Shown piece by piece: positions 40,668-41,787 of a stretch of DNA of 41,787 nucleotides. Each line of letters starts with the position of its first letter. Position 1 is the first letter of the stretch. Source of the DNA: an uncultured Arenicellaceae bacterium (GTDB lineage: Bacteria > Pseudomonadota > Gammaproteobacteria > Arenicellales > Arenicellaceae); the NCBI GenBank assembly GCA_938002995.1, contig CALKZN010000048.1, forward strand, positions 1 to 41,787, in the 5' to 3' direction. Under the pieces are notes generated by a model. That model did not search any database, had not been told where the DNA came from, and was given only the letters and a program-made list of their open reading frames with translations. A program made the position numbers and the translations under genes.

Positions 40668-41570
40668 TTAAGCAAGAAATTTTTCTAACAATGCTTTTTG
40701 TGCATGTAAGCGATTTTCAGCTTCTTGCCAAACGACACTTTGTGGACCGTCAATGACTGAAGGAGTCACTTCAGAATTGCGATAAGCGGGAAGGCAATGC
40801 ATGAATAAGGCATCTTTATTTGCCAGTTTCATCATCGCATCATCGACACAATATCCAGCAAAGGCTTTTTCACGAGCGTCTTTTTCATCTTCCTGACCCA
40901 TGCTTGCCCAGGTATCTGTGACGACTAAATCAGAGCTTTCTGATGCATCTTGAGGTGTCGGACATATCACAATATTATTGGCTCGTTGTGCTAATAATTC
41001 CGCTTTAGGCATGAAATTTTCAGGGCAAGATATCTTAAGCGTGAAGCCAAAAATTTCTGCCGCATTCATGAATGAATGACACATATTATTACCATCACCA
41101 ATCCAGCTCACTGTTGCTCCTTTGATGCTGCCTCGTAGCTCTTTGAAAGTCAGCATGTCAGCCAATAGTTGGCAAGGGTGATAGTCATCTGTTAAACCAT
41201 TGATGACAGGAACGGATGAGTTATCTGCAAATGTCTGAATTTTAGCGTGTTCATTCGTGCGTATCATGATTCCATCAACCATGCTAGAAATCACCTTGGC
41301 AGTGTCTTCAACGGGTTCGCCACGACCAATTTGTGTGTCATTTGGTGATAAGAATAGGCTAGAGCCTCCCAATTGCGACATACCAACTTCGAAAGAAACA
41401 CGAGTACGAGTGGATGATTTTTCAAAAAGCATAGCTAAGGTTTTCCCTTGAAGAGGAGTGTGCGCTTTGCCCTCTTTTAAACGAGTTTTTATATCGATAG
41501 CATGATCAATGAGTTGATTTAATTCACCAGCTGATAAATCAAATAGTGTGAGGAAGTGCGAAGTAGACAT
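40668..41570 (-). CDS. argF: ornithine carbamoyltransferase
   Basis: LFEKSSTRTRVSFEVGMSQLGG, NGLTDDYHPCQLLADMLTF, MHCLPAYRNSEVT. Confidence 0.97.
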   Translation of the reverse strand: MSTSHFLTLFDLSAGELNQLIDHAIDIKTRLKEGKAHTPLQGKTLAMLFEKSSTRTRVSFEVGMSQLGGSSLFLSPNDTQIGRGEPVEDTAKVISSMVDGIMIRTNEHAKIQTFADNSSVPVINGLTDDYHPCQLLADMLTFKELRGSIKGATVSWIGDGNNMCHSFMNAAEIFGFTLKISCPENFMPKAELLAQRANNIVICPTPQDASESSDLVVTDTWASMGQEDEKDAREKAFAGYCVDDAMMKLANKDALFMHCLPAYRNSEVTPSVIDGPQSVVWQEAENRLHAQKALLEKFLA

Positions 41571-41641
41571 GATGAACCTTAATAATGGTTTAAATTTGAG
41601 GCCTTAGGGATATGTTTAAGTCGAAAATGGCGATGTTAACG

Positions 41642-41787
41642 CTATATATCTAAAGACGTAAGCACTGCTGCAATCATTTTTGCAATTTGATCAGCTTCAT
41701 TTTTTTGAATAATTGCCGCAGGCAATAAGCGGATGACTTTGCCAGCACCAGTGATATTGGCAATAAGGCCCTGCTCTAAGAGCAGTT
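41642..41787 (-). CDS. argD: C-terminal fragment of acetylornithine aminotransferase, truncated by the window edge
   Basis: Minus-strand translation LLLEQGLIANITGAGKVIRLLPAAIIQKNEADQIAKMIAAVLTSLDI*: class-III aminotransferase C-terminus next to argF. Not in the ORF list. Confidence 0.82.
   Translation of the reverse strand, partial: LLLEQGLIANITGAGKVIRLLPAAIIQKNEADQIAKMIAAVLTSLDI

Overview
AT-rich 41.8 kb chromosomal window from a gammaproteobacterium, mostly conserved housekeeping loci. In order: a truncated alpha/beta-hydrolase, GDPD and GlpD-like genes; an EamA transporter; mscL; an EEP-family hydrolase; pckA; priA-argS-SPOR protein; asd; dgkA; a 5'-nucleotidase with a DegQ-like protease and rpe; an inverse-autotransporter-like beta-helix adhesin; gph; a GNAT; pntAB; a GFA-family protein; trpEGDC-osmC; a lipoprotein locus; dsbD-tlpA; accBC-prmA-DUF3426-dusB-fis; purH; argF; and the 3' end of argD. 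I found no tRNA, rRNA, CRISPR, phage or transposon signatures. No clearly novel multi-gene system is visible. The items most worth following up are: (1) an unlisted 13-codon trp leader peptide (MKLLKYKTWRWQG) upstream of trpE; (2) a decayed tandem paralogue (29437-29914) next to an intact orphan lipoprotein gene; (3) three perfect TTATNCACA DnaA-box matches in the AT-rich priA upstream region; (4) four perfect inverted repeats packed upstream of pntA; (5) an inverse-autotransporter-like protein whose passenger is a beta-helix of about 26-aa (78-bp) repeats.
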